64,000 nt of DNA from Cytophagaceae bacterium (GTDB lineage Bacteria; Bacteroidota; Bacteroidia; Cytophagales; Spirosomataceae). The stretch is from NCBI GenBank assembly GCA_016722655.1, contig JADKIR010000004.1:682001-746000 (forward strand), read 5' to 3'. Both the position numbers and the translations under genes were made by a program. Each line of letters starts with the position of its first letter. Position 1 is the first letter of the stretch. The notes beneath the pieces are model-generated. The model saw only the letters and a list, made by a program, of their open reading frames with translations, was not told where the DNA came from and made no database searches. Positions 53,600-62,897 of the stretch are shown piece by piece.

Positions 53600-54301
53600 A
53601 TGAGTAAAACAGCAATAATAACCGGGGGATCGAAAGGAATTGGTCTCGGCGTAGCAGAAGCTATGCTAAAAGAGGGCATCAATGTAGTAATAACGGGACG
53701 AGATATAGAAGCATTGGGAAGGGCAGAAATCCAGCTTAATGCCCTTAGTCAGGGAAAAACTTTGGTGTTAGAAGCTGATGTCAGAAATATGGCAGATATG
53801 AAAAACGTAGTTGCCTCCACTCTGGAGAAATTTGGAGGAGTAGATTACCTTATTGCCAACGCCGGTGTTGGGCATTTTGCCAATATCATTGACCTGTCCG
53901 AAGAACAATGGAACGATACTATTGATATTAATCTAACCGGAGTTTTCAATAGCGTAAAGGCAACATTAGAAGCTTTGATTAAAAGTCAGGGATATGTCAT
54001 CACCATTGCCAGCCTGGCTGGAACTAATTTCTTTGCCAATGGCTCGGCTTACAATGCCTCGAAATTTGGTTTGGTTGGCTTTTCACAGGCTATTATGCTC
54101 GACTTGAGAGACAAGGGCATAAAAGTGAGTACGATAATGCCGGGTTCGGTTGCAACTTTTTTCAACGGTCATGAACCCACCGGAAAAGACGACTGGAAGA
54201 TTCAGCCGGAAGACATAGGCCAGATTGTAGTAGATCTGATCAAAATGCCGGCAAGAACATTGCCTTCAAAAGTAGAAGTGAGACCGTCGCAGACAAAATG
54301 A
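53600..54301 (+). CDS. Short-chain dehydrogenase (SDR)
   Basis: 233 residues. Cofactor motif TGGSKGIGLGVA (about residues 8-19), NAGVGHF (about 87-93), catalytic Ser in TIASLAG, and the YNASK motif (Tyr/Lys). Classical SDR length. It oxidises or reduces an alcohol or ketone with NAD(P), substrate unknown. It stands between DHFR (divergent) and the GGACACAAACAA-repeat region. Confidence 0.9.
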   Translation: MSKTAIITGGSKGIGLGVAEAMLKEGINVVITGRDIEALGRAEIQLNALSQGKTLVLEADVRNMADMKNVVASTLEKFGGVDYLIANAGVGHFANIIDLSEEQWNDTIDINLTGVFNSVKATLEALIKSQGYVITIASLAGTNFFANGSAYNASKFGLVGFSQAIMLDLRDKGIKVSTIMPGSVATFFNGHEPTGKDDWKIQPEDIGQIVVDLIKMPARTLPSKVEVRPSQTK

Positions 54302-54309
54302 TGGGTTTT

Positions 54310-54435
54310 CTTGTTTGTGTGGACACAAACATGGGTGGACACAAAACAAGGGCGGATAAATAGATCTTGTTTGTGGGGACACAAACAAGGGCGGACACAA
54401 ACAAGGGCAGACACAAACAAGGCGGACACAAACAA
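54310..54435. repeat. GGCGGACACAAACAA tandem repeat with hairpins
   Basis: A run of 14-16-bp units near GGGCGGACACAAACAA, imperfectly repeated about seven times after the SDR stop codon. It includes a perfect inverted repeat CTTGTTTGTG (54366-54375) and CACAAACAAG (54380-54389) with a 4-bp spacer, and a near copy at 54310-54333. No protein-coding potential is evident. Minus-strand frames that read VSALVCV repeats come only from the repeat. Confidence 0.88.
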
Positions 54436-54460
54436 ATTAACTGAATCCTAAAACCATCAA

Positions 54461-55459
54461 TTATTTACAATATTTTTCATAAAGTGTTTTGGCTTTTTTC
54501 TGTTCCAGGAAAATCAATTGCTCATAGTCTTTACAGGCTTCTTCCTTTTTCCTGAGAAATATATTAGCTGCGGCATGTTGGTAATAAGCATTGACATTCA
54601 AAGGGTTATAATCAATGGCCTTTTGATAATACCTTTCAGCTTGCCTGTAAGAGCCACGCTCAAACAACTCATTTCCATAATCATAATATGTAACTGAATA
54701 TGCCAGAGAATCCACTCCAGCATCGGCTGGTTGCTCGGTATAACCCAAATTGAAATCGTATTCTACCTCAATATTAACTTTTTCTCCCCTAAACTCCCCT
54801 GGAATCCATTTCCCTTCGGTTTTTTTAACTGCGTCAATAAGTTTCTGATTATAACGATCATTTGAACTGGCCAAAACTTTGATACCTTTCAAAGCACCGG
54901 TTTTGGTGATCACAAAACGCACTACAAAACCCGCTTTTTTATATTCTGGAAAACCAAATTTCTCGAAAATAAAATTCATGGGCGTACGGTTTATATCATT
55001 GAAATGGGGTTCCAATTTGCCAAAAACTACTTTATAGACCTGTTCGCCTTTATTAGCAATGTATGATTCGGGTGAATAAGTGAGATCATGAAGGTTTTTT
55101 GGTTCAAATATTAGTTTTATCGCTTTGATTGGATCGTCTTCATTGGCTTGATCGAGTATCATTTGGGTTTCAGAAAGAGCCTTCAATTTTAAAACCATTT
55201 GCTTGAAAACCAACAAACTATCTTTGTATTTATAAGCATATTTTACTGCCCGATTTTCAGAAAATAGCCATAAGGAATCCTCGCTAATAATTTTTATATC
55301 AAATAAGGCGTTTTGAAAAGCTTCGTTATAAATTTTACTGCCATCTTTGGTAGTAATTTCGACTTTCTTCCAATAATTTTTCATTAATGGCGGCAAGCTG
55401 TTTTGAGCGAAAACATTTACAGAAAAGAAAAACAAAAATATATAAAGCAGGTTTTTCAT
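54461..55459 (-). CDS. Exported TonB-like protein with TPR domain
   Basis: 332 residues from the ATG at 55459, which opens the signal peptide (ending VFAQN). A middle segment GFVVRFVITKTGALKGIKVLASSNDRYNQKLIDAVKKTEGKW (about residues 180-222) is the TonB C-terminal fold. Then two TPR-like helical repeats follow (AYSVTYYDYGNELFERGSYRQAERYYQKAIDYNPLNV). It is probably periplasmic. Its role is unclear because it lacks the N-terminal TonB helix with a Pro-rich linker. Confidence 0.8.
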   Translation of the reverse strand: MKNLLYIFLFFFSVNVFAQNSLPPLMKNYWKKVEITTKDGSKIYNEAFQNALFDIKIISEDSLWLFSENRAVKYAYKYKDSLLVFKQMVLKLKALSETQMILDQANEDDPIKAIKLIFEPKNLHDLTYSPESYIANKGEQVYKVVFGKLEPHFNDINRTPMNFIFEKFGFPEYKKAGFVVRFVITKTGALKGIKVLASSNDRYNQKLIDAVKKTEGKWIPGEFRGEKVNIEVEYDFNLGYTEQPADAGVDSLAYSVTYYDYGNELFERGSYRQAERYYQKAIDYNPLNVNAYYQHAAANIFLRKKEEACKDYEQLIFLEQKKAKTLYEKYCK

Positions 55460-55771
55460 CAGGATTTCAAAATTTGTTACCAAATAAAACTTTTTTCAGT
55501 AAAAAACCGCAGATTTAACAAATTATTATGATTTGATGCTTTTCATTTTTTGAAAGAAAAAAATTTATATAGGGATTGAACATTGTAAAAATGATTATAA
55601 CCCCGAAGATATTTTCCACAGAGTTTGTAGCAATATATGATGCAACAGCTGACGAATAAGGCCACAATTAAGTGTTTACTGTTACTCAATAATATTAAAA
55701 TACAATTGCTATAAAATTGAAAAGGCCACCCTCTCGGATAGCCCTTCCAGCTTTTTCATATAACCAGAATC

Positions 55772-57229
55772 CTATTTGGTACTATTTAAATATTTGACGG
55801 CATACGCCACCCAGTCGGCCTCAGCGTCAGGAATAGCCACATCGGGTTTGATTCCCACAAATTCGATAGGGTTGGCTGGCAGCCGGTGACTGTAACCCAA
55901 TGGCAGGGCGAGTCTCCATCCAAAACAAGGTAGTCCCCAGTCACGCACTTCGGTGTAGTCGGCCAATCCTTTGGTGTTGGTACCCATTGTAATCACTTTT
56001 GAGCTCTGTTTTGACTCCAGAATAAGGCTTTCTGACGAACTCGCAGTGTTTTTGTTCATCAAAATGACTACTTTCTGCGGGTTGCCGGGGTTAGGTTTGA
56101 AATCAAACTTTTTGTCAGAAACCTGAACCAACTGACCCGGATTCCTTTGCATTTTACGGATCATATCGCGTAGCTTGGGATCGAGGTATTCGCCATACTG
56201 TGGAAAATCCTGGATGGCCTTCAACTCATGATTGAGCAAAATGAGGTTTTCCACTGATGATCTCACCGTAGAGCCTTTTCTGACAATCGGCCCATTGGCA
56301 ATGAATGGAAAAACGGCGTCATAACAGGTTTCGTCACCACCGGGATTGTTTCTGAAATCAATAATAAGATTTTTACTGGAGCGTATTAATTCAGCGTTTT
56401 GATTGACCAATTCACGCACATAGGTGGGTGCATTGGGAATTGTAAATGGCGGAAGCACCAATAAAGTGTTGTTTTCGTCAATTTTTTCAATTCTGTAATC
56501 CGGCAATTTATGTATCAGGTCATCCTGCGAAGCTGTTTCTGTAGGAATTGGGCTGATTTTGTAAAATTTATAGATATTGTCCATTTTCAGGACATTTTTT
56601 ACTTGTTTTGTAAAAGTGGCTTCAGTGGTAAAGTCGGCATAATAATAAGTTGTTTTATAACTATTTTCACTCACTTCTTCAAGCAAAAACTTATCCTTAC
56701 CTGCTACCCAGAGATTATCACGTTTATTTAGCAAAAATCCGGTGTATTTTTTATCAGCAATTTTGATTACACCTATTCGATAAGCCTTGTCGTCGCTTTC
56801 CCATACTCCTTCTACCGGCGAAAGGCCCGAAAGGTTGGATTTTAGATAAGATTCAAACTTGGGTTCTGAAGTAAATTTTTGAACTCCCACTTTCGCAGCT
56901 CTTGCTTCCACCTCTTCCTTGGTTTCAGTTTCTGTAAACGAGGTTTGAGTATTAATAAACAAATGGCCGTCTTTGAAAAACTCCGTCCATTCTTTCAAAA
57001 TATAATAACAAGTACGTGGGTCAGTTACGCCTTTAACTTTGGCACTTATTTTTTTATTCAATTCGTCAAATTTCACCTTAGTGGCCGGTGTAATTTTCAT
57101 TGAATAAGCAGCATAATTGTCTTTGATTTTCTGAGAAATCTCTTCGTAGTTTTTATTACAATCGCAATCTCCTTGGCTATAAGATGCTGAATACGATGCA
57201 ATTAGGAAAAATAAAATTAGTCTTTTCAT
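55772..57229 (-). CDS. Exported S41-family peptidase
   Basis: 485 residues. Signal peptide (ending SYSQG, about residue 19). The C-terminal S41 domain (about residues 250-480) has LIIDFRNNPGGDETCYD and the catalytic serine in NKNTASSSESLILE, with KGLADYTEVRDWGLP following. The N-terminal 230 residues are a separate beta/alpha domain without an obvious PDZ. It is probably a periplasmic tail-processing or nutrient-related protease. Confidence 0.9.
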   Translation of the reverse strand: MKRLILFFLIASYSASYSQGDCDCNKNYEEISQKIKDNYAAYSMKITPATKVKFDELNKKISAKVKGVTDPRTCYYILKEWTEFFKDGHLFINTQTSFTETETKEEVEARAAKVGVQKFTSEPKFESYLKSNLSGLSPVEGVWESDDKAYRIGVIKIADKKYTGFLLNKRDNLWVAGKDKFLLEEVSENSYKTTYYYADFTTEATFTKQVKNVLKMDNIYKFYKISPIPTETASQDDLIHKLPDYRIEKIDENNTLLVLPPFTIPNAPTYVRELVNQNAELIRSSKNLIIDFRNNPGGDETCYDAVFPFIANGPIVRKGSTVRSSVENLILLNHELKAIQDFPQYGEYLDPKLRDMIRKMQRNPGQLVQVSDKKFDFKPNPGNPQKVVILMNKNTASSSESLILESKQSSKVITMGTNTKGLADYTEVRDWGLPCFGWRLALPLGYSHRLPANPIEFVGIKPDVAIPDAEADWVAYAVKYLNSTK

Positions 57230-57321
57230 TTAGTTTCGCACTGATGTTAATACCAATATACCAAGATTCGTGCCTAAAATGCATTGAGAATCTCAGAACC
57301 TTCGAAACTTACATGAAAAAC

Positions 57322-58527
57322 TCACTCTTCGCCTTCAGGCAACTCAAGATATTGAATCGGTGCGATAGCATTTCCGGCGATGCCTTTGATACTACCATAC
57401 ATATCGATAGTATTGGTGATTACTTTTTCGATCTGTATCTCCCGCTCCTTCCATATTCTTTGCATTGAGCGTTTTTCTTTGTCCAACTCCACTTTTAGGT
57501 TACTGAATCCCTCCACTATGGCTTCAATCTGTTGTCTAAACTGATTGCTGGTCAAAAAATTGTACAGAATACTCATTTTGTCGGCTTTGTTATCGTTGAC
57601 AGATCGGGCCATCTGGGTCCGAAGCAATATTTCTCTTAAAACAAAAACCAGACTTTTAACTTCATGAAATCCACAAACCCATACTCCTTCTTTCTCCCCA
57701 AACTTGTCCATGTCTTTCGGCATAACCTGAGTTACGAGAACGGCAATTTCGGCACCTGTTTCACGTTGGTCAGTTTTTAGTTTTTCAATCCAATCCCCTC
57801 CAAAAGCCTGTGTACGCTTGCTTTCAAAAATGATTTTGCCACAAATCTGCCCAAACTCGTTGATGACTGTCTGCACGGCATCGGCACCACGTTGCCCTTT
57901 TTTTATTTCTTCGATCAGATCATAAGGAAAAGCCTGTGCGAGCATACTTTCGAGAGCCAGCTCCTGCACTTCACCTTGCAACTGCATAGAGCCTTGCTCG
58001 GCCTTGCGTTTCATCTCATTGACGAGGTTCATCTGGGTCTCGAGCTTTTTCTCATATTCTTTTTTCACCATTTCAAACTCCTCGTCTTTCTTCTTTTTGG
58101 CGTTTTCTTCTATTTCTTTGGATCGTTCTATAAGTTGTTTTTCGAGCTGAATTTTCAACATATCCTGCTGATTTTTAAGCTCTTGTTCTTTCTTAAGAAG
58201 TTCGAGTTCTTTTTGCTGGCTCAACAAAATTTGTTTTTGTTTAGCTTCGTTATCTTCTTTAAGAGCTTGTAGTTGGGCTGCATTCTGGGATTCGGCACGT
58301 TTTTGGGCTTCAGATTGAGCTATTGCCCACATTTTTTTCTTTTCTTCCTGTTCAAAAATCCGTTTTTCCTCCGCCATTTGTTTTTTGAGCTCTTCCAATT
58401 TCAGGGCATTAGCTTTTTCCTGAGCTTCAAAGTTTTTTTTGAGCTCAATTTCCAGATGCTTTTGCATGGCTTCTCCTGCATCAAACTGATGACCGCAGTT
58501 GGGACAGGTAGTGAGGTTTGGTGACAT
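57322..58527 (-). CDS. DUF2130 protein with zinc-ribbon start
   Basis: 401 residues from the ATG at 58527. N-terminal half-zinc-ribbon TTCPNCGHQFDAGEA (about residues 6-20), a long charged coiled coil (about 25-195: repeated KKE/QKE heptads), and the C-terminal DUF2130 domain (GADAVQTVINEFGQICGKIIFESKRTQAFGGDWIEKLK, about 208-245). DUF2130 has a restriction-endonuclease-like core, but its role is unknown. It is likely soluble and cytoplasmic. Confidence 0.9.
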   Translation of the reverse strand: MSPNLTTCPNCGHQFDAGEAMQKHLEIELKKNFEAQEKANALKLEELKKQMAEEKRIFEQEEKKKMWAIAQSEAQKRAESQNAAQLQALKEDNEAKQKQILLSQQKELELLKKEQELKNQQDMLKIQLEKQLIERSKEIEENAKKKKDEEFEMVKKEYEKKLETQMNLVNEMKRKAEQGSMQLQGEVQELALESMLAQAFPYDLIEEIKKGQRGADAVQTVINEFGQICGKIIFESKRTQAFGGDWIEKLKTDQRETGAEIAVLVTQVMPKDMDKFGEKEGVWVCGFHEVKSLVFVLREILLRTQMARSVNDNKADKMSILYNFLTSNQFRQQIEAIVEGFSNLKVELDKEKRSMQRIWKEREIQIEKVITNTIDMYGSIKGIAGNAIAPIQYLELPEGEE

Positions 58528-58810
58528 AAGAAAAGAATTTTTTACAAAAATATTGAAAATTTGGTGGTGTTTGGGTGAAAAATTTGGCAATAGGATTGAA
58601 AGAAGGATATTGTTTTCAACAAAATTTTAATTTATTCCCTTAAATAGTCTCAATTATTGGAATGTATTTTTATTAAAATTAGGCAAATTGAGGCTTATTC
58701 ATCCTCATTTATGAGATTTACAGAATTTAATCTAAATCAAAATACTTCAAGTTCAGATGAATTTTTACTAAGTATATTTGGTAAAGATGTGAATAAATTT
58801 AAATACCTAT

Positions 58811-60706
58811 TTATTCTTCATTCCTAATCACATAACCTTTGGGGTATTTCACAGAATAGCTGAAAGTCAATTTCTTATCCGAAAGAGGTTTCAATGTTAA
58901 ATCAAATTTAATTTTTCCATCTTTTTCATCGAAACCTCCTTCCGATAACTTTTTGGCGAAGACATCTATTTCCTTATTTCCAGAAATCGGAAACTGATCT
59001 ATAACCAAAACTTTAACTTCCTGATTTTTAGAATTTTTTAAGGTGATTTCATATGTAAAATCATCCTGTCGGTTAGAACCAAATGTTTGTTTTTTGGAAA
59101 AAGTTTTTACATGTTTTCTTTCGATTTTTAAAGATGGATCCCGACCCATTGATATTGACAATGTATCGGAATTTTGGTTGAGTAGCTTAGTTTTCCCAAC
59201 AAAAGTGCCTTCAAAATAAAGATTTACCTCACCTTCTATGAAATTAAATTTTTCATAATCCAAAATATTGGCTTTCAAAAAAACAGCTTCATCCACTTTT
59301 GGAACAGACACATACTGATAATCTACGGGAATACTTAATTCTTTCATATCCAATGTTTTATCTTTTCCGTCAGAAAGCAAAGTGACTTTCTCCTGAAAAG
59401 TAAAATCTACAGAAATAGGTTTCTCCTTTTCTTCAATTAGAGTTGTAATTTCCTCACTCTTAACTGACACTCCGGCAGCTTTCCCCGAAAATACTGAGAC
59501 AGCTGCAACTGCATTATTTCTTTTTTGAGGGGCATAACCAACAACCACTACCTCATCTAAATGCTGAGAATCTTCTTTAAGTATTACATTAATAGGGTTA
59601 TTTCCGGCAATTCGACTTTCAGAAATAAATCCAATAAAACTAAAAATAAGTTCGTTGGTCTTGCCAATTCTATCTGGTGGAATAGCCATTCTATAATTAC
59701 CACTTTGGTCAGAAGCAACGCCGAAAGATGTCCCCTTCAATGAAATCGTAACACCCGGAATTCCAACCCCCTCTTTATCTTTTACTTTCCCCCAAACTTC
59801 TCCATCCTTTGCAACTGTTACAAGATTTTCAAAGTAGGTAGAATAATCGTTGGGTTGACCCCAATACCATGGAAGTATTTCGGGGGCTGTTGAGTTTTTC
59901 TGTGGAAGGCTGTTGCTTAGTGTCAATTTAACATCTTTCCAGTCTTCCCCTGAATACTGATATATTTTACTTTTATAGACAACTTTAAGCGGCTTATTTA
60001 GTTCGGTGGCAATAAAATCATAATTAGGCAGCCAGCCAGCATTCTTAACAAAGTATGAAATGATCACTTTGCTTTTAGGAAGGAAATTTTCACTTTTTAT
60101 GGTAAAAATTATTTCTGAAAACTTATTTTCACCAGCCTGTTGAATCGCATTGATTTCCTTATTGTACTCTTTAATAACTTTATCCAGTGAGTCAATTGAA
60201 GTTTTTATCTGATATTGTTGATTTAATATTTTCTTCATTTTAGTCTCAAAGTAATCAAATGTTTTTATCAAATCTTCCGACTTCATACCTACACTAGCAC
60301 CCCCAACCTTTTGATTTTCAAGCAATAACTTTTCCTGCCTTTCTAAAAGAGTCCTTTCAATTTCGAATTTTCTTTTTTGAAAAGTGATATTTTCTGACTT
60401 TTTACCTATTTCAATTATCTTATCATTCGATTCTTCATCGGAAAAAACACTTGATTGATGATTAAATCCAGTAACTAAAGCTTTCTCGTCAAAGGTTTTT
60501 ATTCTAATGCTATTAATATCAATTTCGGGTGAAATACCTTTAATAACTAAATTATTTTCATCCTTTTTTAAATCGACAGTAACTTCCCTGGTTACCTGAG
60601 CACCGGAATTATAAATTGTAACTTCTTTTACAATAGAAGAAATTTTGGTTTGAGCTAGTGAAGCAAATGAAAGAAATAAAAAAGCAAAAAATGTGGTCTT
60701 TTTCAT
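58811..60706 (-). CDS. DUF4139 protein with inserted carboxypeptidase-like domain
   Basis: 631 residues. Signal peptide (ending SLAQT), DUF4140-like N-terminal segment and coiled coil (about 80-210), then DUF4139 parts (MuiA-like). Between them at about residues 300-420 lie a carboxypeptidase-like regulatory domain (VWGKVKDKEGVGIPGVTISLKG) and a TonB-plug-like motif (DEVVVVGYAPQKRN). That is the SusC start architecture, inserted here without a barrel. The MuiA family is linked to mucoid polysaccharide inhibition in Proteobacteria. Confidence 0.85.
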   Translation of the reverse strand: MKKTTFFAFLFLSFASLAQTKISSIVKEVTIYNSGAQVTREVTVDLKKDENNLVIKGISPEIDINSIRIKTFDEKALVTGFNHQSSVFSDEESNDKIIEIGKKSENITFQKRKFEIERTLLERQEKLLLENQKVGGASVGMKSEDLIKTFDYFETKMKKILNQQYQIKTSIDSLDKVIKEYNKEINAIQQAGENKFSEIIFTIKSENFLPKSKVIISYFVKNAGWLPNYDFIATELNKPLKVVYKSKIYQYSGEDWKDVKLTLSNSLPQKNSTAPEILPWYWGQPNDYSTYFENLVTVAKDGEVWGKVKDKEGVGIPGVTISLKGTSFGVASDQSGNYRMAIPPDRIGKTNELIFSFIGFISESRIAGNNPINVILKEDSQHLDEVVVVGYAPQKRNNAVAAVSVFSGKAAGVSVKSEEITTLIEEKEKPISVDFTFQEKVTLLSDGKDKTLDMKELSIPVDYQYVSVPKVDEAVFLKANILDYEKFNFIEGEVNLYFEGTFVGKTKLLNQNSDTLSISMGRDPSLKIERKHVKTFSKKQTFGSNRQDDFTYEITLKNSKNQEVKVLVIDQFPISGNKEIDVFAKKLSEGGFDEKDGKIKFDLTLKPLSDKKLTFSYSVKYPKGYVIRNEE

Positions 60707-60829
60707 GATTGTAGAATTTAATGAGTGAAATTAATGATAAGATTTAATAGATTTATAAATACAAATAAATAATTGCTTAGGTTCTTACATAAGATTTATT
60801 TTTAAGATCAAAAATGTTTCTAAACCTGC

Positions 60830-60861
60830 TTGCGTTTTTAGAATAAATTCCCCCATATTTG
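60830..60861 (+). promoter_or_regulatory. Promoter candidate for lipoprotein gene
   Basis: TTG at 60830-60832, 21 nt, then CATATTTG (60854-60861), one mismatch from TAnnTTTG. The start codon is 21 bp downstream. Confidence 0.5.
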
Positions 60862-60882
60862 CCTCCAAACCCAATTGAACCC

Positions 60883-61527
60883 ATGAGAATTACCCTATTC
60901 ATTTTTGCAACCATTACTCTTTTTGCTTGTTCTCAAAAAGACAATAAAAAAGAAATTCAATACGCCGGAATACAGGAAATGAGCATCGACAGCCTTGGTC
61001 TGGAGAAGATTTTTGCTGATTCTAGTCTTTCATCCATTTCACCAGCTGAAATGAATTTCCTTGCGGAAAAACTACCTGACACCAGTCTGTTTGCAGGATT
61101 AAATCTTAGTTACAGTAAAATCGACTCCCTTAAAAAAGTAGGTGGCTACGAAAATTATATTTCGAAACTCGACATTGGAATGATTAAAGACATCCGGGTT
61201 TTTAGAGTAAAAACTGACACCGTTTCGGCGGATAAAATCCTGACATTCTGGGGGATTGGCTACAATTCTTACGAAGCCTGCCCCTACTCCAACGCCAAAG
61301 TTATCCTGGTAACCATTAACGAAAAGGGTAAAAACACAGCCTGTCATCCTGTAGCATATTTTTACGACTGGGCCGATGCTCCTTTTTATGAAAACTATAT
61401 TGCTACTGCCAAAATCTCTAAAGAGGGTCAATTGGAAATTGTGGAAGAGCATATCAGTGGCGGTGTTGATGATAATGACAAGGAATATGCTGATAATAAG
61501 ACGAATACAATCATTATCAAACTTTGA
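60883..61527 (+). CDS. Hypothetical lipoprotein
   Basis: 214 residues from the ATG at 60883, because that start opens a lipoprotein signal (ATITLFACSQ, Cys16). The in-frame start at 60859 would overlap the -7 box. No recognised domain. There are several acidic patches. It stands alone, flanked by the DUF4139 gene (divergent) and the 404-residue gene (convergent). A hairpin over the stop codon follows. Confidence 0.7.
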   Translation: MRITLFIFATITLFACSQKDNKKEIQYAGIQEMSIDSLGLEKIFADSSLSSISPAEMNFLAEKLPDTSLFAGLNLSYSKIDSLKKVGGYENYISKLDIGMIKDIRVFRVKTDTVSADKILTFWGIGYNSYEACPYSNAKVILVTINEKGKNTACHPVAYFYDWADAPFYENYIATAKISKEGQLEIVEEHISGGVDDNDKEYADNKTNTIIIKL

Positions 61528-61540
61528 AATATCAAAGTTT
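61519..61540 (+). terminator. Hairpin over the stop codon of the lipoprotein gene
   Basis: AAACTTTGA (61519-61527) pairs perfectly with TCAAAGTTT (61532-61540) around AATA. The TGA stop is part of the stem. Only a weak A/T tail follows, so it is a modest terminator at best. Confidence 0.6.
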
Positions 61541-61553
61541 AATAGAGTATTTC

Positions 61554-62768
61554 TTAAAACTTAACAGAACAAAGAATTTGACTATAAATAGCAGGATATT
61601 TCAAAATTGCAATGGACTCATTTTGATCACCTGAATCACTTATTTTAAATGATGTCATATTGGCTCTTCCGGCAATTGACCATTTGTTGTTACCAAAACC
61701 AAATTCAGGTATTACTTTGATTAAAGTATAAAATTGGGTCTGAAAATTTGTGGTTTTTGAAATGGTACTCATAGCCAAATCACCCATTACGTAACCCGAA
61801 CCAATGCCAAAGAAAGGATAAACCTCCAGATAAACGTTTGTTTTTCTTCTATAAAATACAGAAAACTGAATTTCTTTAGATTTAAATATATTGGAAGTTA
61901 CCACTGGCTCAAACTTACTTAAGCTGGTATTTATTTCAGCCAAAATTTCACTGGTATTTTTACTTTTATCAGGTATAATGATTCCACTTATTCCAAATGT
62001 TGAAGCAAATTGCATTTGAGTCATTTGGTAACTGGTCTTTTCTTTGAAGTCATTTAAAATGAGTTTTGCTGAACCAAATGTGCTACCAAAATTAAGTCCA
62101 ATTTTGAAACCGGCCTTTATGTCTTTTTTTAAATAATAATTTTGAGGAATATCCCCTATACACTGATTTAGTTCTTTAAAAGATTGAACCAAAGACTCTT
62201 TTTCAAACTTTATTTGCTCAAAATCAATTTGTTGGTCGCATTTTTTAAATAGCTGCCCTATTTGAGTTTGATAATGTTTTAAACTTACTTCATATAATCG
62301 CTCCCGCTTTTCTTTTAAATGGTGAATATTAATAAGTTCACGGGTAATTCCTGAGTCAGAATAAAAGAAATGATCTTTAAATTTTTTATCTGACAAATAG
62401 TATAAACTTTTTTCTCCACCAATTAAGACCCTCAATGCCAGCGTAGTATCTTTTTTGATGAAAGTCCTGGGTAAGGTTCTGATGCTGTTTTGAGAGTATG
62501 GTGTTTCATCTAAATCGACTTTTTCAACACGATAATGCAACTTACCTGTAATTCCAAAGCCTGAGAGCTCATTTATTTTATATTTCCTATCAACTGTAAT
62601 TGAACTATTAAAGGAAACTTCCATTGGATTAATCCTCCATCTTTTTTTCTCAATCGTTCCTTTAATTGTATCAGTTTGATTTTTAAAAATTATGTATCCG
62701 GGTGCTAATTGTGTCTGTGCTAAGGATATTCTTACGATTAACAGCAGTGGTATTATAAAATATTTCAT
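61554..62768 (-). CDS. Hypothetical exported protein, probable beta-barrel C-terminus
   Basis: 404 residues. Signal peptide (ending SLAQT, about 18). N-terminal half of unknown fold, with GYIIFKNQTDTIKGTIEKKRW typical of Bacteroidota exported proteins. The C-terminal half (about residues 215-404) alternates like outer-membrane strands (FKIGLNFGSTFGS, QFSVFYRRKTNVYLEVYPFFGIGSGYV). No enzyme motif seen. Convergent with the lipoprotein gene at 60883. Confidence 0.72.
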   Translation of the reverse strand: MKYFIIPLLLIVRISLAQTQLAPGYIIFKNQTDTIKGTIEKKRWRINPMEVSFNSSITVDRKYKINELSGFGITGKLHYRVEKVDLDETPYSQNSIRTLPRTFIKKDTTLALRVLIGGEKSLYYLSDKKFKDHFFYSDSGITRELINIHHLKEKRERLYEVSLKHYQTQIGQLFKKCDQQIDFEQIKFEKESLVQSFKELNQCIGDIPQNYYLKKDIKAGFKIGLNFGSTFGSAKLILNDFKEKTSYQMTQMQFASTFGISGIIIPDKSKNTSEILAEINTSLSKFEPVVTSNIFKSKEIQFSVFYRRKTNVYLEVYPFFGIGSGYVMGDLAMSTISKTTNFQTQFYTLIKVIPEFGFGNNKWSIAGRANMTSFKISDSGDQNESIAILKYPAIYSQILCSVKF

Positions 62769-62897
62769 TTTAAAAATTATGCCCTTTATCTAAAATTTGG
62801 TATTTACTAAAATACTTTATAAAAATTTAGGTATCTAATAATAGTATTAGAGGGTTAAAAAAAATAGAGATCTCAAAAAATAAATTCAAATCTACTT

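Noticed and set aside
54202..54435. Minus-strand proteins made of VSALVCV repeats
   Set aside because: They arise only from the GGACACAAACAA repeat array and end within the SDR gene region; no signal or homology-like pattern.
55700..55770. Terminator after the S41 protease gene
   Set aside because: The AAAAGGCCACCC and GCTTTTT segments pair only with mismatches and no clean stem-loop with T run could be drawn.
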